42,963 bases of DNA, from assembly GCA_964514665.1 (NCBI GenBank), contig CAZESH010000005.1, positions 1-42,963 on the forward strand, read 5' to 3'. The DNA is from CAZESH01 sp964514665. Its GTDB lineage: Bacteria; Bacillota; Bacilli; Paenibacillales; KCTC-25726. Below, piece after piece: positions 1-8,612 of this stretch; position 1 is the stretch's first letter, and each line of letters starts with the position of its first letter. Under the pieces are notes generated by a model. That model worked only from the letters and a program-made list of their open reading frames with translations. It was not told the DNA's origin and did no database searches. The position numbers were made by a program, and so were the translations under genes.

Positions 1-1476
1 GGCGTATGCATCGCCACGTCCGGACCGGGGGCAACCAATCTGGTGACGGGAATTCCCACCGCTTATATGGATTAAGTGCCGCATGTAGTGATCACAGGAA
101 ACGTTGCCACCAGCGCAATCGGTACGGATGCGTTCCAAGAAGCCGACATTACCGGCATCACCATGCCGATTACCAAACACAGCTACCTGGTCAGGGATGT
201 CCATGATCTGCCGCGTGTGATTCATGAGGCTTTTCATATTGCCACAACCGGCCGCAAAGGACCCGTGCTGATCGATATTCCCAAGGACGTATCTGCGGCA
301 AAGGCCAAATTCCACTACATCGATTCGGTGAACATTCGCGGCTACAACCCGACCGTAATGCCGAATAAGCTGCAGGTGGACCGCTTGATCAAAGCGATTG
401 AAAAGGCGGAAAAACCGGTTATTCTGGCCGGCGGAGGCGTTGTGTACGCCGGTGCGCAGCAGGAGCTGGTGGAATTTGTGAAAAAGACGCGGATTCCGGT
501 TACCACCACTTTATTGGGATTAAGCGGATTCCCGAGCGGACATGAGCTCTGGATGGGCATGCCGGGCATGCACGGCACCTACACCGCCAACACAGCTTTG
601 CAGGAATGCGATCTGTTGATCAGCATCGGGGCGCGGTTTGACGACCGGGTTACAATGAAGCTCGACGGCTTCGCCCCTCATGCCAAGATTGCCCATATCG
701 ATGTGGATCCGGCGGAGATCGGTAAAAATGTAACGACAGACATTCCTTGTGTCGGCGACGTCAAGAAAGTGCTGGAGCTGGCTAATGAAAAAGCCAAACC
801 GGCCAAATCGGCGGATTGGATCAGCCGCATTAACCGGCTTAAGCAAGAGAACCCGCTAAAATACAAGGATTCCGATGAAGTGCTTAAGCCGCAGTATGTA
901 ATCGAAATGATCAGTGAAACGACGAACGGCGAAGCGATCGTCACTACCGACGTCGGCCAGCATCAAATGTGGGTAGCGCAGTTCTACAAATTCAAAAATC
1001 CGCGCTCCTTGATCACCTCCGGCGGACTCGGTACAATGGGTTACGGATTTCCTTCCGCGATCGGAGCGCAAACGGCGTATCCGGAGCGGCTGGTCATCTC
1101 GGTCAATGGCGATGGCGGGTTCCAAATGTGCGCCCAAGAATTGGCCGTTTGCGCGATTCACAACATTCCGGTGAAGATCGTGATCATTAATAATCAGGTG
1201 CTGGGCATGGTAAGACAATGGCAGGAGATCATCTACGACAATCGGCTCAGTCATATCGATCTGGCGGGAAGCCCGGATTTTGTAAAACTGGCCGAAGCAT
1301 ACGGCGTCAAAGGCTTGCGGGCAACGAACAAGGAAGAGGCCCGCAAGGCTTGGCAGGAAGCACTGGATACTGCAGGGCCCGTGTTGATCGATTTCGTCGT
1401 CCGCAAGGATGAGAACGTATTTCCGATGGTGAAAGCGGGCACGACGCTCAGTGAAATGTTATTGGGGGATGCGTAA
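1..1476 (+). pseudogene. ilvB: Acetolactate synthase large subunit, 5'-partial, interrupted by an in-frame stop
   Basis: ThDP-dependent enzyme of the first committed step of valine, leucine and isoleucine synthesis (2-acetolactate or 2-aceto-2-hydroxybutyrate formation). Frame 1 is open from base 1 and reads the typical segment GVCIATSGPGATNLVTG, then meets TAA at 73-75, where the family usually has Ser in MDSVP. Family sequence resumes at once (VPHVVITGN, IGTDAFQEADI) and runs to the TAA at 1474-1476, including the ThDP motif region around NGDGGF. A single C-to-A change from TCA would explain the stop. A GTG at 76 could reopen the frame, but it has no evident ribosome binding site and would lack the N-terminal ThDP-binding region. 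The true 5' end lies outside the window. The ilvN ATG follows the stop directly. A sequencing error is the main alternative to a real nonsense mutation. Confidence 0.85.
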
Positions 1477-1971
1477 ATGAGACTGAGAAAACATACGATA
1501 TCCATCCTGGTCAACAATCAGCCGGGCGTGCTGCAGCGGGTGGCGGGTTTGTTCGGAAGACGCGGCTTCAATATCGAGAGCATCACCGTCGGCTCCTGTG
1601 AAGAAAGCGGACTCTCGCGCATGGTCATCGTTTCCTTGGGAGATGACCGTACGTTGGAGCAAATTTCCAAACAGCTTTACAAGCTGGTCGATGTGATCAA
1701 AGTTATCGATCTCAGTTCGAATCCGATGGTTGCCCGCGAGCTTGCTCTGATTCAGGTCAATGCGGAGCCGGCGATGCGTCCGGAAATACTCGGAGTCGTG
1801 GAGACCTTCCGGGCATCCGTGGTGGATATCGGTCCGAATACACTGATCGTGCAGGTGGTCGGCGACTCGGATAAAATTGATGCCATGGTAGAGCTTCTCA
1901 AGCCGTACGGCATCCGTGAGCTGACGCGAACCGGGGCCACGGCGATGATTCGCGGCATGGCGAAGCAGTAA
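1477..1971 (+). CDS. ilvN: Acetolactate synthase small (regulatory) subunit
   Basis: Regulatory subunit that binds the large subunit, stimulates it and confers valine feedback inhibition. The 164-residue protein has the usual length. It begins with an ACT domain (ISILVNNQPGVLQRVAGLF, then RRGFNIESITVG at about residues 5-40) and has the C-terminal ALS_ss_C region ending in ELTRTGATAMIRG. The ATG directly follows the ilvB stop with no gap, which indicates translational coupling. The symbol ilvH is also used for this gene. Confidence 0.96.
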   Translation: MRLRKHTISILVNNQPGVLQRVAGLFGRRGFNIESITVGSCEESGLSRMVIVSLGDDRTLEQISKQLYKLVDVIKVIDLSSNPMVARELALIQVNAEPAMRPEILGVVETFRASVVDIGPNTLIVQVVGDSDKIDAMVELLKPYGIRELTRTGATAMIRGMAKQ

Positions 1972-1990
1972 GCTATTTTTTCGATGAAGC

Positions 1991-2008
1991 ACCGAAACCT
2001 TTTTCGGT
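1991..2008 (+). other. Small intercistronic hairpin between ilvN and ilvC
   Basis: ACCGAAA and TTTCGGT form a 7-bp stem with a 4-nt loop. No T-tract follows, so it is unlikely to be a full terminator. It may stabilise or process the ilv message. Confidence 0.4.
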
Positions 2009-2054
2009 ACAATCATAAATAATTTGTGCTATTTATAAGGAGGATATCAAGTCA

Positions 2055-3047
2055 ATGGCAGTTACAATGTTCTATGAAAAAGATGCGGATCTCAGTTATC
2101 TGCAAGGGAAAACAATCGCTGTAATCGGATACGGAAGCCAAGGTCATGCCCAGGCTCAAAACTTGCGGGAAAGCGGACTCAAGGTCATTATCGGACTGCG
2201 TCCGGGAAAATCCTGGAACACCGCTCAAAATGACGGATTCGAAGTGATGGCCGTGAATGAAGCAGCCAAAATCGCCGATCTGATTCAAATCCTGATGCCG
2301 GATGAAATCCAGGCCAAGGTTTATAATGAGGAAATTGCCCCGAACATGAAGCAGGGTGCGGCGCTCTTGTTCTCGCACGGCTTCAATATCCATTTCGGAC
2401 AAATCGTTCCGCGCCCGGACATGGACGTGCTGATGGTCGCTCCAAAATCCCCGGGACACCTCGTTCGCAGAACGTACGTGGAAGGTTTCGGCGTTCCCGG
2501 ACTGATCGCGATCGCCCAGGATGCCACCGGCAATGCCAAGAACATCGGTCTTGCTTATGCAAAAGGCATCGGCTGCACGCGTGCAGGCGTAATCGAAACT
2601 TCCTTCAAGGAAGAAACCGAAACCGATCTGTTCGGCGAGCAGGCCGTGCTTTGCGGCGGCGTGACCGCGCTGATCAAAGCCGGTTTCGAAACGCTGGTTG
2701 AAGCCGGCTATGCGCCGGAGATGGCCTATTTTGAATGCTTGCATGAAATGAAGCTGATCGTCGATCTGATTTATGAAGGCGGTCTTGCCACCATGCGCGA
2801 TTCCATCTCCAACACCGCTGAATATGGCGACTATGTTACCGGACCGCGGATTGTGACGGAAGAAACGAAGAAAGAAATGAAGCGGGTGCTGGACGACATT
2901 CAGCAAGGCAAATTCGCACGCGACTTTATTTTGGAAAATCAATCGAACCGTGCTTTCCTGACGGCTACCCGCCGCAGGGAATCGGAGCATGAAATCGAGC
3001 AGGTCGGCTCCAAGCTGCGCGAAATGATGCATTGGATTAAAAAGTAA
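2055..3047 (+). CDS. ilvC: Ketol-acid reductoisomerase (NADP+), class I
   Basis: Second common step of branched-chain amino acid synthesis: Mg2+-dependent alkyl migration and NADPH reduction of acetolactate to 2,3-dihydroxyisovalerate. The 330 residues match class I enzymes. The N-terminal Rossmann motif GYGSQGHAQAQNLRESG is visible at about residues 25-42, followed by the knotted C-terminal domain with the acidic metal-site stretch ETDLFGEQAVLCGG and the DSISNTAEYG segment. AGGAGG lies just upstream at about 2039-2044. It shares the transcription direction of ilvBN and leuA. Confidence 0.97.
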   Translation: MAVTMFYEKDADLSYLQGKTIAVIGYGSQGHAQAQNLRESGLKVIIGLRPGKSWNTAQNDGFEVMAVNEAAKIADLIQILMPDEIQAKVYNEEIAPNMKQGAALLFSHGFNIHFGQIVPRPDMDVLMVAPKSPGHLVRRTYVEGFGVPGLIAIAQDATGNAKNIGLAYAKGIGCTRAGVIETSFKEETETDLFGEQAVLCGGVTALIKAGFETLVEAGYAPEMAYFECLHEMKLIVDLIYEGGLATMRDSISNTAEYGDYVTGPRIVTEETKKEMKRVLDDIQQGKFARDFILENQSNRAFLTATRRRESEHEIEQVGSKLREMMHWIKK

Positions 3048-3107
3048 TGTCTGGATGATTTGCGTATAAGTATAGTATTACGAACCATTCATAAGGAGGT
3101 GGAAGGG

Positions 3108-4655
3108 ATGCGGAAAATTTATATTTTCGACACAACGTTGCGAGACGGTGAACAATCCCCTGGAGTCAATCTGAATACCCAAGAAAAGGTGGAAATCGCG
3201 CTACAGCTGGAAAAGCTGGGTGTGGACCGGATCGAAGCGGGCTTTCCAGCGGCGTCGCCGGGCGATCTGCAAGCAGTCAACGCTGTAGCCAGAGCTGTGA
3301 AAAACGCCAGCGTGATCGGACTTTCCCGCTCCCGCGTGCAGGATATCGATGCCGTGAGGGAAGCACTGAAAGGTGCGGAAGACCCTTGCATTCACGTTTT
3401 TCTTGCCACCTCTCCGATTCATCGTCAGCACAAGCTGAGAATGGATAAGCAGAAAGTGCTGGAAACCGCTGAAGCGGCCATTCTTTATGCGAAAAAGTAT
3501 TTCTCGAAAATTGAATTTTCACCCGAAGATGCGGGGCGCACCGAAATCGATTTTCTTTGCGAGGTGACGGAGATGGCGATCCGCGCCGGCGCTACCGTGG
3601 TCAACATTCCCGATACGGTCGGTTATATGACTCCGGATGAATTCGGCGGCATCTTCAAGACCCTAAGGGAAACTGTTCAGGGAATCGAAAGAATCCAGCT
3701 CAGCGCCCACTGCCATGATGATTTGGGGATGGCTACGGCCAATGCGCTGGCGGCTATTCAGAACGGAGCCGACCAAGTGGAGGGCACCATCAACGGCATT
3801 GGCGAACGCGCCGGCAACACCTCCCTCGAGGAAGTGGCGATGGCGCTGGAAACGCGGCAAAATTTCTATCAGGCGAAAACCGGTCTCGTCTTGAGCGAAA
3901 TTTACCGTACCAGCCGGCTGGTCAGCAAATTGACCGGAATGGTCGTTCCCGGCAACAAGGCGATTGTCGGAGCCAATGCTTTTGCCCATGAATCCGGCAT
4001 TCATCAGGACGGCATGCTGAAGGAGAAAACCACCTATGAGATCATGCGTCCGGAGACGGTAGGCATCAAGGACAGCAAGCTTGTGCTGGGCAAGCATTCC
4101 GGCCGTCATGCCTTCAGGGAGAAGTTGGGCGATCTGGGTTATGCTTTGAATGAAGAGCAGGTCAATACGGCGTTCGAGAAATTCAAGCTTCTCGCCGATC
4201 GGAAAAAGGAAGTAAGCGATGAGGATATCCGCGCTTTGATCGAGGAAAAGCTGATTAAAACGCCTGAATTTTTCAAGCTCGACTCGATCCAATTGTCTTA
4301 CTTCAACCAGTCGGAGCCGAATGCAACCGTGAATATCCATGTCATGGACAGCAGCGACCGCAAGGAAACTGCCGTAGGCAACGGTTCGGTGGATGCCATC
4401 TATAAAGCGATCGACAAAGCCACGGGCGAAGAGGTCGAGCTCGAGGATTACTCGATCAAGTCGGTTACGCACGGCAAGGACGCGCAAGGTGAAGTGCATG
4501 TTGTGATGAAACAAAACGGCTATGCGGTTCAAGGCCGCGGAGTCAGCACCGACATATTGGAAGCCAGCGCGAAAGCTTATATCGATGCCATTAATCGTCT
4601 GATCGAGAAACGGAAATCTCCCGGCGGCTCGCTCAGGGATAATGTATCGCTCTAA
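3108..4655 (+). CDS. leuA: 2-isopropylmalate synthase
   Basis: Condenses acetyl-CoA with 2-ketoisovalerate, the first leucine-specific step. The N-terminal TIM barrel shows DTTLRDGEQSPG (about residues 8-19), the HCHDDLG metal-binding motif and NGIGERAGN. HESGIHQDG and GKHSGRHAF follow, and then the C-terminal LeuA allosteric (leucine-sensing) domain. The ATG at 3108 is chosen because AAGGAGG lies 8-9 nt upstream and MRKIYIFDTTLRDG is the family N-terminus; the frame is open to 3060, but that start has no ribosome binding site. The protein is 515 residues, full length. A terminator follows, so this is the last gene of the ilvBNC-leuA unit. Confidence 0.97.
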   Translation: MRKIYIFDTTLRDGEQSPGVNLNTQEKVEIALQLEKLGVDRIEAGFPAASPGDLQAVNAVARAVKNASVIGLSRSRVQDIDAVREALKGAEDPCIHVFLATSPIHRQHKLRMDKQKVLETAEAAILYAKKYFSKIEFSPEDAGRTEIDFLCEVTEMAIRAGATVVNIPDTVGYMTPDEFGGIFKTLRETVQGIERIQLSAHCHDDLGMATANALAAIQNGADQVEGTINGIGERAGNTSLEEVAMALETRQNFYQAKTGLVLSEIYRTSRLVSKLTGMVVPGNKAIVGANAFAHESGIHQDGMLKEKTTYEIMRPETVGIKDSKLVLGKHSGRHAFREKLGDLGYALNEEQVNTAFEKFKLLADRKKEVSDEDIRALIEEKLIKTPEFFKLDSIQLSYFNQSEPNATVNIHVMDSSDRKETAVGNGSVDAIYKAIDKATGEEVELEDYSIKSVTHGKDAQGEVHVVMKQNGYAVQGRGVSTDILEASAKAYIDAINRLIEKRKSPGGSLRDNVSL

Positions 4656-4708
4656 TTTGACTGAGTGCCAAGGTGCAATAGTCCTATATTCGCCTAAATA
4701 AATGCAGA

Positions 4709-4743
4709 AAGAACCCTGATTGGATTTCAGGGTTCTTTTTTTG
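4709..4743 (+). terminator. Rho-independent terminator after leuA
   Basis: AGAACCCTGA and TCAGGGTTCT form a 10-bp stem with a short loop, followed by a run of seven or more T. It closes the ilvBNC-leuA operon. Confidence 0.9.
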
Positions 4744-4969
4744 TTACTTTTGCAGCACGTTTTGGTTCTTTGGCGCTAAAGCATTATTAGAGGCACAAAA
4801 AATTAGGATGAAAGTCTGATCGTTTTTGCCTTCACAATGCGTATAATAAGACTTACTTAAAAGATAGGAACGGTGTCGCGCCGCGTCGTAAGCCGTCGAA
4901 AAAAACTGGATGGAAACGGGGGAATCGGCAAAAAAGAAAAAAAACGCCATCTATTTGTGAAGGAGATGA

Positions 4970-5212
4970 ATGATATTGAACGATCAGCCTTTGATGGATC
5001 ATGTGCTGGAACGGCGCATAGCCGAACTGGACCTCAGCCCGAGGGAAAAAGAAATTGCGCTTTACTGGGCGCTGGATTATGACTCCAAACAGATCGGCAA
5101 AGCGTTGTCGATAAGTGAAAATACGGTCAGAAGCTTTGTAAACAAAATCAATCAGAAGCTGCAGGTCAATTCAAAAGCATCGCTTATTCTCAAAATTATC
5201 GGTCTAATTTAA
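4970..5212 (+). CDS. Stand-alone LuxR/GerE-type helix-turn-helix protein
   Basis: An 80-residue protein that is almost entirely a LuxR_C DNA-binding domain: LSPREKEIALYWALDYDSKQIGKALSISENTVRSFVNKI matches the family pattern (SxRExE, then the xIAxxLxISxxTVxxH-like recognition helix). No receiver or sensor domain is present, as in the Bacillus spore-coat regulator GerE, which has similar size. AAGGAG at 4960-4965 fits either the ATG at 4970 (spacing 4) or the TTG at 4976 (spacing 10). The gene is monocistronic, between two terminators, just upstream of the pilus locus. A regulatory role is likely; the targets are unknown. Confidence 0.85.
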   Translation: MILNDQPLMDHVLERRIAELDLSPREKEIALYWALDYDSKQIGKALSISENTVRSFVNKINQKLQVNSKASLILKIIGLI

Positions 5213-5226
5213 CATCCTTCTCCCGG

Positions 5227-5252
5227 AGCGCCTAGAAAAAGGCGCTTTTTTT
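5227..5252 (+). terminator. Rho-independent terminator after the HTH gene
   Basis: AGCGCC and GGCGCT form a stem around an A-rich loop, followed by a T-tract. Confidence 0.85.
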
Positions 5253-5310
5253 AATACGTTTATAGCCAATCCGGTTGGAGGGTTCTCTGCACCTCTGCCT
5301 CGATGGTAGA

Positions 5311-5493
5311 AGCGGACACAGAATCCGTTATTTCACATATGGCCCTGTTTAATTGATATTGCGGACACAGAATCCGCTATTGGCATTAAAACGGCAAAAA
5401 TGAATGATTTCTAGTGAAAATAGCGGAACCACAGCCCGAAATGAGCTGAAATTAGCCTGTTTGTTCACAAATAGCGGAACCAAGGTCCGCAAG
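5311..5493. repeat. Four-copy array of a ~21-bp partly palindromic repeat, two copies in each orientation
   Basis: Copies at about 5312-5332 and 5361-5381 read GCGGACACAGAATCCG followed by (T/C)TATT. Copies at about 5420-5440 and 5471-5491 read AATAGCGGAACCA followed by CAGCCCG or AGGTCCGC, which is the inverse orientation of the same consensus. Each unit carries GCGGA/TCCGC half-sites. Centres are about 50-60 bp apart. The arrangement resembles REP/BIME-type intergenic repeats. No coding sequence overlaps. Confidence 0.7.
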
Positions 5494-5897
5494 AAGCCAC
5501 TTCAAGCGACGTGATCTTAAACATTTGGATAGCCCCCTGTCAGAAGTCTGCGCCCAGAGTTAGGCCCGCATGAACTCGGCACACTGCGGAGGACGATCGT
5601 ACTAAAAATCAACAAAACGATTCATCGGAAGGCGCTGGATCTGGATCGGGCAGATTCCCGGGTGGAACCCATGAATTGGGACCTTGTGTTCAGGTAGTTT
5701 AGGACGTCAGGCAGCGCAAACTAGGGCAAATCACATGCTTGCCCAGCGGCTAAAGGTTCAGGCCGTTTGGCTTAATGCCTTTGCATGATATTAAAGTTTG
5801 ACAAATTATGATTTCATATGAGTACGCCAAACAATTGCTGCAGTCATAATGTCGAACGAGCTGAACAGATCTATACAACCTTGGAGGGAAGTCAGTA
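5494..5897. other. Intergenic stretch upstream of the pilus locus, no gene recognised
   Basis: About 400 bases without a convincing coding sequence. There is a TTGACA hexamer at 5798-5803, but no good -10 at 16-18 nt. I see no clear riboswitch or terminator. GGAGGGA at about 5882-5888 is the ribosome binding site of the next gene. The promoter of the pilus locus presumably lies here but cannot be pinned down by eye. Confidence 0.5.
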
Positions 5898-6848
5898 ATG
5901 CGCAGTAAACGAGGAAGAAAAATAGCCGGCATAGGAAAAGCGGCCATCTATTCCCTGCTGATTTTGGGTATCGCCGCAGGCGGTATCAGCATCTGGAATC
6001 CGCTGCAGCTAAGAGATATCGCTGAGGATCAAATCCATAATCTGATTGGAAAAGTTGGCGGCAATGCCGACTCTCTATCGCAAAAGCCATTGATTGCAGT
6101 CAGGACGGCTGCAGCGGATCAAAAAGGTTCGATTCAATCGGCCCCGGCTTCACCGGTTTCCACAGCAGTCGCCAAGGATATGAAAAAAACGGTGCTTACC
6201 CAAGCGAGCGGGAAGCTGAAGGTAGATGCTTCACTGGCCAAGCTGATTCAGCAAATGGACGGATTAAGTATAAACTCCAACCAAACCTTTTCCTTTGGAA
6301 ACGAGCTGAACAAAGCGGGCTTAGCCGGCAAGCTTCAAGAGGCTCAGCTGTCCTATGCGGCTTCGCTGCTCTATCAATGCGCCGTACAAGCCGGATTGGA
6401 CATCGGACAGCGATACATTCACAACGATCTTCCGGATTACGTCAATCCGGGCTACGATACGGCAATCGATCAGACCCTCTTGCGGCAGGGAGGAATTCGC
6501 AAGGATTTGAGCTTTGCTAATTCATCCCCGTATGCCATCACGATAAAAACAGAGATCCAAAACGGTCTGCCCCTTATCGCCTTTGAGGCGGTGACTCCGG
6601 CAGATTGGAGCAAACCAACGATCCGGATCTCCAAAGAGAGCTTCCATCCCGAAGAAATCAAACTGGTAGATTTTACTCTGGCCGAAGGGGTGTCTGTGAA
6701 AGAGGATGAAGGCAAAGACGGCCTGCTGATTAAAGTCACCGGGGAATCGGCGCAGAAAGGCATTTTGCAGCTGATCAGCAAGGACTTTTATCCTCCCCAT
6801 CCGATTGTTACGGCAAGCGGACCGACAGCAGAGCAAAAGGCAAAGTGA
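5898..6848 (+). CDS. Membrane-anchored degenerate VanW-domain protein, first gene of the pilus locus
   Basis: 316 residues. A basic N-terminus is followed by one membrane segment (about residues 14-34), so most of the protein is predicted outside the cell. Residues about 120-235 resemble a VanW domain: NQTFSFGNEL, then AQLSYAASLLYQCAVQAGLDIGQRYIHNDLPDYVNPGYDTAID, then LSFANSSPYAITI. The usual GGGxCQ stretch of VanW is missing; the segment reads LSYAASLLYQ instead. The remaining C-terminal part may be a beta-rich (G5-like or beta-lactamase-inhibitor-like) extension; I do not recognise it. It lies 27 nt before pilB and is co-directional with the whole locus, which suggests a role in passage of the pilus through the cell wall or its anchoring. 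That role is inference. Confidence 0.75.
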   Translation: MRSKRGRKIAGIGKAAIYSLLILGIAAGGISIWNPLQLRDIAEDQIHNLIGKVGGNADSLSQKPLIAVRTAAADQKGSIQSAPASPVSTAVAKDMKKTVLTQASGKLKVDASLAKLIQQMDGLSINSNQTFSFGNELNKAGLAGKLQEAQLSYAASLLYQCAVQAGLDIGQRYIHNDLPDYVNPGYDTAIDQTLLRQGGIRKDLSFANSSPYAITIKTEIQNGLPLIAFEAVTPADWSKPTIRISKESFHPEEIKLVDFTLAEGVSVKEDEGKDGLLIKVTGESAQKGILQLISKDFYPPHPIVTASGPTAEQKAK

Positions 6849-6875
6849 ATTATTTCCTTGAGATGAGGGATTGTC

Positions 6876-8591
6876 ATGAGAATTGGTGAACTGTTAATTG
6901 CCAACGGAATCATCACGCAGGAGCAGCTGGAGGAGGCGCTGCAAAAGCAAGCCCATACCCGCAAAAAGCTAGGCGAAATACTGATCGATCTAGGGTATAT
7001 CAGTGAACGTCAGCTGGTTGAAGTGCTGGAATTCCAGCTGGGGTTTCCGGCAGTGAATATGTTCGATACACCGATTGATATGGCAGCAGCGCAAATGATC
7101 AGCGAATCCGTCGCCAAAAAATACAGCATGATCCCGATTGCCAACAAGAACGGCAAGCTCCGGGTAGTAATGGCCGACCCGTTAAATTATGACGCGTTGG
7201 AGCAGCTGAGGCTTTCCACAGGCATGACCGTGCAGCCGGTCATTGCCATCAAGTCGGAAATCGAGCAAGCGATTTCCCGCAATTACGGGATGCAGGACTC
7301 GGTGGAGGAATTGCTGGACGATATCGATCCCATGGACGGCGAAGCGGAGCAGGAAGCATTGAATCAGGAATCTCCGGTCGTCAAGCTGGTAAATCAAATG
7401 ATCCAGGCTGCCGTGCTGCAAAAGGCGAGCGACATTCATGTCGATCCGCAGGAAAAGCAAATCATGATCCGCTACCGGGTCGACGGAGTGCTGCATACGG
7501 AGAAGACCTTGCCTAAATCCATGCAGGGGCTGCTTACCGCCCGTTTGAAAATTATCGCAAAGCTGAATATTGCCGAACGCAGGCTGCCTCAGGACGGAAG
7601 AATCCAAATGCAAATCGAGCACAAGCGTATCGATATTCGTGTATCCACACTTCCAACGGTTCACGGAGAAAGCGTGGTGCTGCGGATTCTCGATCAGTCC
7701 TCGGGGATCAAGAAGATGAGTGAGCTCAGCCTGAGCGAACCCAATCTCGCCAAATTCGAGAAGATGATCCAACGGCCGAACGGCATTGTGCTGATCAGCG
7801 GTCCGACCGGAAGCGGTAAAACCTCGACACTCTATTCCGTCCTGCACCGTTTGAACGGACCGGAGGAAAAAATCATCACCGTGGAAGATCCGGTGGAATA
7901 CAGAATGGATGGCGTTACCCAGGTGCAGGTGAATGCGCAAATCGGCTTGACCTTTGCCTCTGGACTTCGCTCCATATTGCGGCAGGATCCGAATATCGTG
8001 ATGGTCGGGGAAATCCGCGATTCGGAAACGGCGGAAATCGCCGTGCGCGCCTCTTTGACCGGTCATCTGGTGTTAAGCACGATTCATACGAATGGGGCGG
8101 TCAACACACTTACCCGTTTGATCGATATGGGCATTGATCCGTATTTGATCGCCTCCTCGCTGAATTGCGTCGTTGCCCAACGTCTGGTTCGCAGGGTATG
8201 CAGGGAGTGCGCCTACAGCACGCCTGCCAAGGAAGAGGAATTGGCCTTGTTTGAACAGCATGGGCTGCTTCAGCAGGGAAGCGGCCAAAAAATATCGGGA
8301 ATCATGGAATCCGTCGTTCGCAAAATTACCGACAGCAAGCCGCAGATTATTCGCGGGAAAGGCTGCGGGACCTGCAACAAGACAGGGTATAAAGGGCGGA
8401 TCGCGATTCATGAAGTGCTGGTGGTGGACGAGCCTCTGCGCCGGTTGATTTCCCAGAACACTGCGGTCAACGAGCTGCAGCGCCATGTGCAGGAGCATGG
8501 CTTTCATTCCCTGCTGTACGACGGTTTATTCAAGGTCAGTGAAGGCATTACCACTCCCGAGGAAATCATGAAGGCTGTTTCCGACGAATAA
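6876..8591 (+). CDS. pilB: Type IV pilus assembly ATPase PilB (GspE/PulE family) with MshEN domain
   Basis: Cytoplasmic hexameric motor that powers pilin extrusion. 571 residues. The N-terminal MshEN domain shows two 24-residue motifs (residues 2-25 starting RIG, and 31-54 starting KLG, each with L...G......L...L..Q) joined by a 5-residue spacer, the signature of c-di-GMP binding in MshE. The C-terminal ATPase has Walker A GPTGSGKT at 309-316, the Asp-box region near EDPVEY, Walker B IVMVGEIRD at about 374-382 and the His-box HTNGAVNT. CxxC pairs at 442/445 and 497/500 are the family zinc site. pilC starts 21 nt downstream. Confidence 0.96.
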   Translation: MRIGELLIANGIITQEQLEEALQKQAHTRKKLGEILIDLGYISERQLVEVLEFQLGFPAVNMFDTPIDMAAAQMISESVAKKYSMIPIANKNGKLRVVMADPLNYDALEQLRLSTGMTVQPVIAIKSEIEQAISRNYGMQDSVEELLDDIDPMDGEAEQEALNQESPVVKLVNQMIQAAVLQKASDIHVDPQEKQIMIRYRVDGVLHTEKTLPKSMQGLLTARLKIIAKLNIAERRLPQDGRIQMQIEHKRIDIRVSTLPTVHGESVVLRILDQSSGIKKMSELSLSEPNLAKFEKMIQRPNGIVLISGPTGSGKTSTLYSVLHRLNGPEEKIITVEDPVEYRMDGVTQVQVNAQIGLTFASGLRSILRQDPNIVMVGEIRDSETAEIAVRASLTGHLVLSTIHTNGAVNTLTRLIDMGIDPYLIASSLNCVVAQRLVRRVCRECAYSTPAKEEELALFEQHGLLQQGSGQKISGIMESVVRKITDSKPQIIRGKGCGTCNKTGYKGRIAIHEVLVVDEPLRRLISQNTAVNELQRHVQEHGFHSLLYDGLFKVSEGITTPEEIMKAVSDE

Positions 8592-8612
8592 TGAAAGGAG
8601 CGACGGCAAGCC

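Noticed and set aside
5598..5697. Short open frames in the intergenic region before the VanW-like gene
   Set aside because: No ribosome binding site, no start of note and no recognisable motif.
5650..5700. GGGTGGAACC followed by GGGACC, resembling a T-box core sequence
   Set aside because: The CGCG part, a specifier stem and a terminator are all missing, and the next gene is not an amino acid gene.
5710..5790. GGCAAA and GGCTTAATGCC segments that suggested a c-di-GMP (GEMM) riboswitch ahead of the pilus locus
   Set aside because: The conserved GACGCAAAGCC and receptor-loop parts are absent, and no expression platform is visible.
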